This document shows positions 63,006-64,000 of a DNA stretch of 64,000 nucleotides, one piece after another. The notes below the pieces were generated by a model. It was not told the DNA's origin and did not search any database. It saw only the letters and a program-made list of their open reading frames with translations. Source of the stretch: Prinia subflava (taxonomy: Eukaryota; Chordata; Aves; Passeriformes; Cisticolidae). Positions within the stretch are counted from its first letter, which is position 1. The number at the start of each line of letters is the position of its first letter. The stretch is taken from NCBI RefSeq assembly GCF_021018805.1, contig NC_086247.1:90628140-90692139 (forward strand), written 5' to 3'. Both the position numbers and the translations under genes were made by a program.

Positions 63006-63755
63006 TCATTGGGACATCTCAAAAATTAAAACTATTTCAGCACAATGTCCATCACTGCCATTATCATAATTGCATTTGTGTTTTATGGGATGCATTTTGA
63101 AATGTTGTGGCTGTGCAGGGCCAGGAGAAAGCAGCCCTCTTTCTGTGAGATGCCCCTCTAACCTGCACATAGCCCCATGTGCTGCAGCCTGGAGCTGATG
63201 TGCCCAGCGTTCCTGACTGCCAAAAGCCCTTTGGCTGGGAATGGAACCACACTGTAAATCACACTCACATGTTAGCAAGGAGTGTATTTTCACACCGATG
63301 GTTATAGTTGTGCCTTTAGTTGAGGAGGTTGATTTGTTCTGTATGTTCTGAGGAGGCAGTAATTTGTTCTGTATGTTATCTCTGCCACCCTCCCTCTCTG
63401 GCTCTCTTGCTGGGTAGGAAATGGCTGTTCTGAACTGCAGAGCCCTGACAGTTTCCCAGGCTTTGCAATCATCTTTTGTTTCCATTTTTGTGAGAGAAGT
63501 ATCTGAAAGGGGGATTGAGAGGAGCTGGCTCTTTGTATTGGAAGTACCTAAATTACTGTGTCCCAGGTTCTCATCAGAGCCCTGCATCTCACAGATGAAG
63601 CTCAAGCAGTGGCCTTTAAACAGTACATTAAGTTGGACAATGTGAGAACTACCAGCCTCCTGACCTGGTGGTGCATAAGTCTCCACTGCTCCCATCCCTT
63701 TTGCATTTGTCATCTCCTCCAGTGCCATGCCCAGCCCATGTGAGCAGGGGTACAA
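63006..63755 (-). other. 249-codon minus-strand open frame, unsupported
   Basis: This is the longest open frame in the window. Its translation has no signal peptide, membrane segment, catalytic motif or repeat that I recognise. The composition (serine, glutamine, histidine, lysine spread evenly) is that of non-coding sequence. A 28-30-bp imperfect tandem duplication lies inside it. One frame of this length per 64 kb is plausible by chance. I therefore do not call it a gene, but it should be compared with databases before being dismissed. Confidence 0.15.
63322..63379. repeat. Imperfect 28-30-bp tandem duplication
   Basis: GAGGAGG followed by a spacer and ATTTGTTCTGTATGTT occurs twice, starting at 63322 and 63350. 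The 16-bp core is exact in both copies and the spacer differs by two bases in length. Confidence 0.75.
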
Positions 63756-63840
63756 GCACCTCCTGGCACTGCACTTCTCATCTCACACAGGGCATTTTAC
63801 CCTGGATGGCTCCCATCGCCAAGAAATGTTGGAAATGAAT

Positions 63841-63887
63841 GAACTTTGAGGTCCCTTCCAATCCAAACCTTTCAGTGATCCTATGAA
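63841..63887 (+). mobile_element. CR1 LINE 3'-end fragment
   Basis: AACTTTGAGGTCCCTTCCAA then TCCAAACCTTTCAGTGATCC and TATGA match the last 45-50 bp of an avian CR1, with an eroded octamer tail. Nothing upstream is recognisable as CR1, so the insertion was extremely short or the left part has decayed. Confidence 0.7.
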
Positions 63888-64000
63888 AGTCTTTGTGGAG
63901 GCTGGCCTTCACATCTGAGATGTCATGCTGGGTGCTGGTACAAAGTAATTCTCACATAAATGGCCATTCTTTATGTGAGGGGTAGGTTTTATCAGTAGAG

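Noticed and set aside
1..64000. CRISPR arrays, phage-like systems or bacterial operons
   Set aside because: No regularly spaced repeats, no dense reading frames and no ribosome-binding sites; transposon content is vertebrate.

Overview
The window looks like non-coding nuclear DNA from a bird, most likely a passerine. Short 3'-end fragments of CR1 LINEs recur on both strands (around 15.3, 17.0, 37.4, 38.0, 42.8, 54.9 and 63.8 kb). One LTR at 41.9-42.5 kb resembles solitary endogenous-retrovirus LTRs common in songbird genomes. Base composition is moderate to AT-rich, simple repeats are few and short, and nothing bacterial or plasmid-like is present. These family matches rest on recalled consensus sequences, not on a search.

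The best-supported gene is one tRNA-Tyr(GUA) at 16752-16841. It has a 17-nt intron directly 3' of the anticodon loop purine, an intact acceptor stem, intact internal promoter boxes and a Pol III T-run terminator. I found no protein-coding gene I can defend. Open frames are short, lack recognisable domains, and several lie inside CR1 or microsatellite sequence. The only one given a tentative entry is a 57-codon frame at 23624-23797 with a strong Kozak context and a plausible splice acceptor just upstream.

Layout: 1-5.2 kb is unremarkable. 5.2-5.77 kb is a short CpG-rich block. 5.8-15.3 kb is unique sequence with an old retroposon tail at 10.3 kb and a possible minus-strand LTR at 13.6-14.1 kb. 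15.3-17.1 kb holds two CR1 fragments flanking the tRNA gene. 17.1-37.4 kb is mostly unique DNA with simple repeats, short tandem duplications and a 22-bp E-box palindrome at 35.27 kb. 37.4-38.4 kb has two CR1 fragments in the same orientation. 41.8-42.9 kb is a nested transposon cluster. 46.8 and 47.3 kb carry short hairpins. 48.8-49.5 kb is a second CpG-rich block. 54.9-55.5 kb is the longest CR1 fragment. The rest is unique sequence, ending in a CR1 tail.

I see no operon, gene cluster or novel system. The window most probably lies between genes or within a long intron. The items most worth checking are the tRNA-Tyr gene, the nested LTR cluster, the two CpG-rich blocks and the E-box palindrome.
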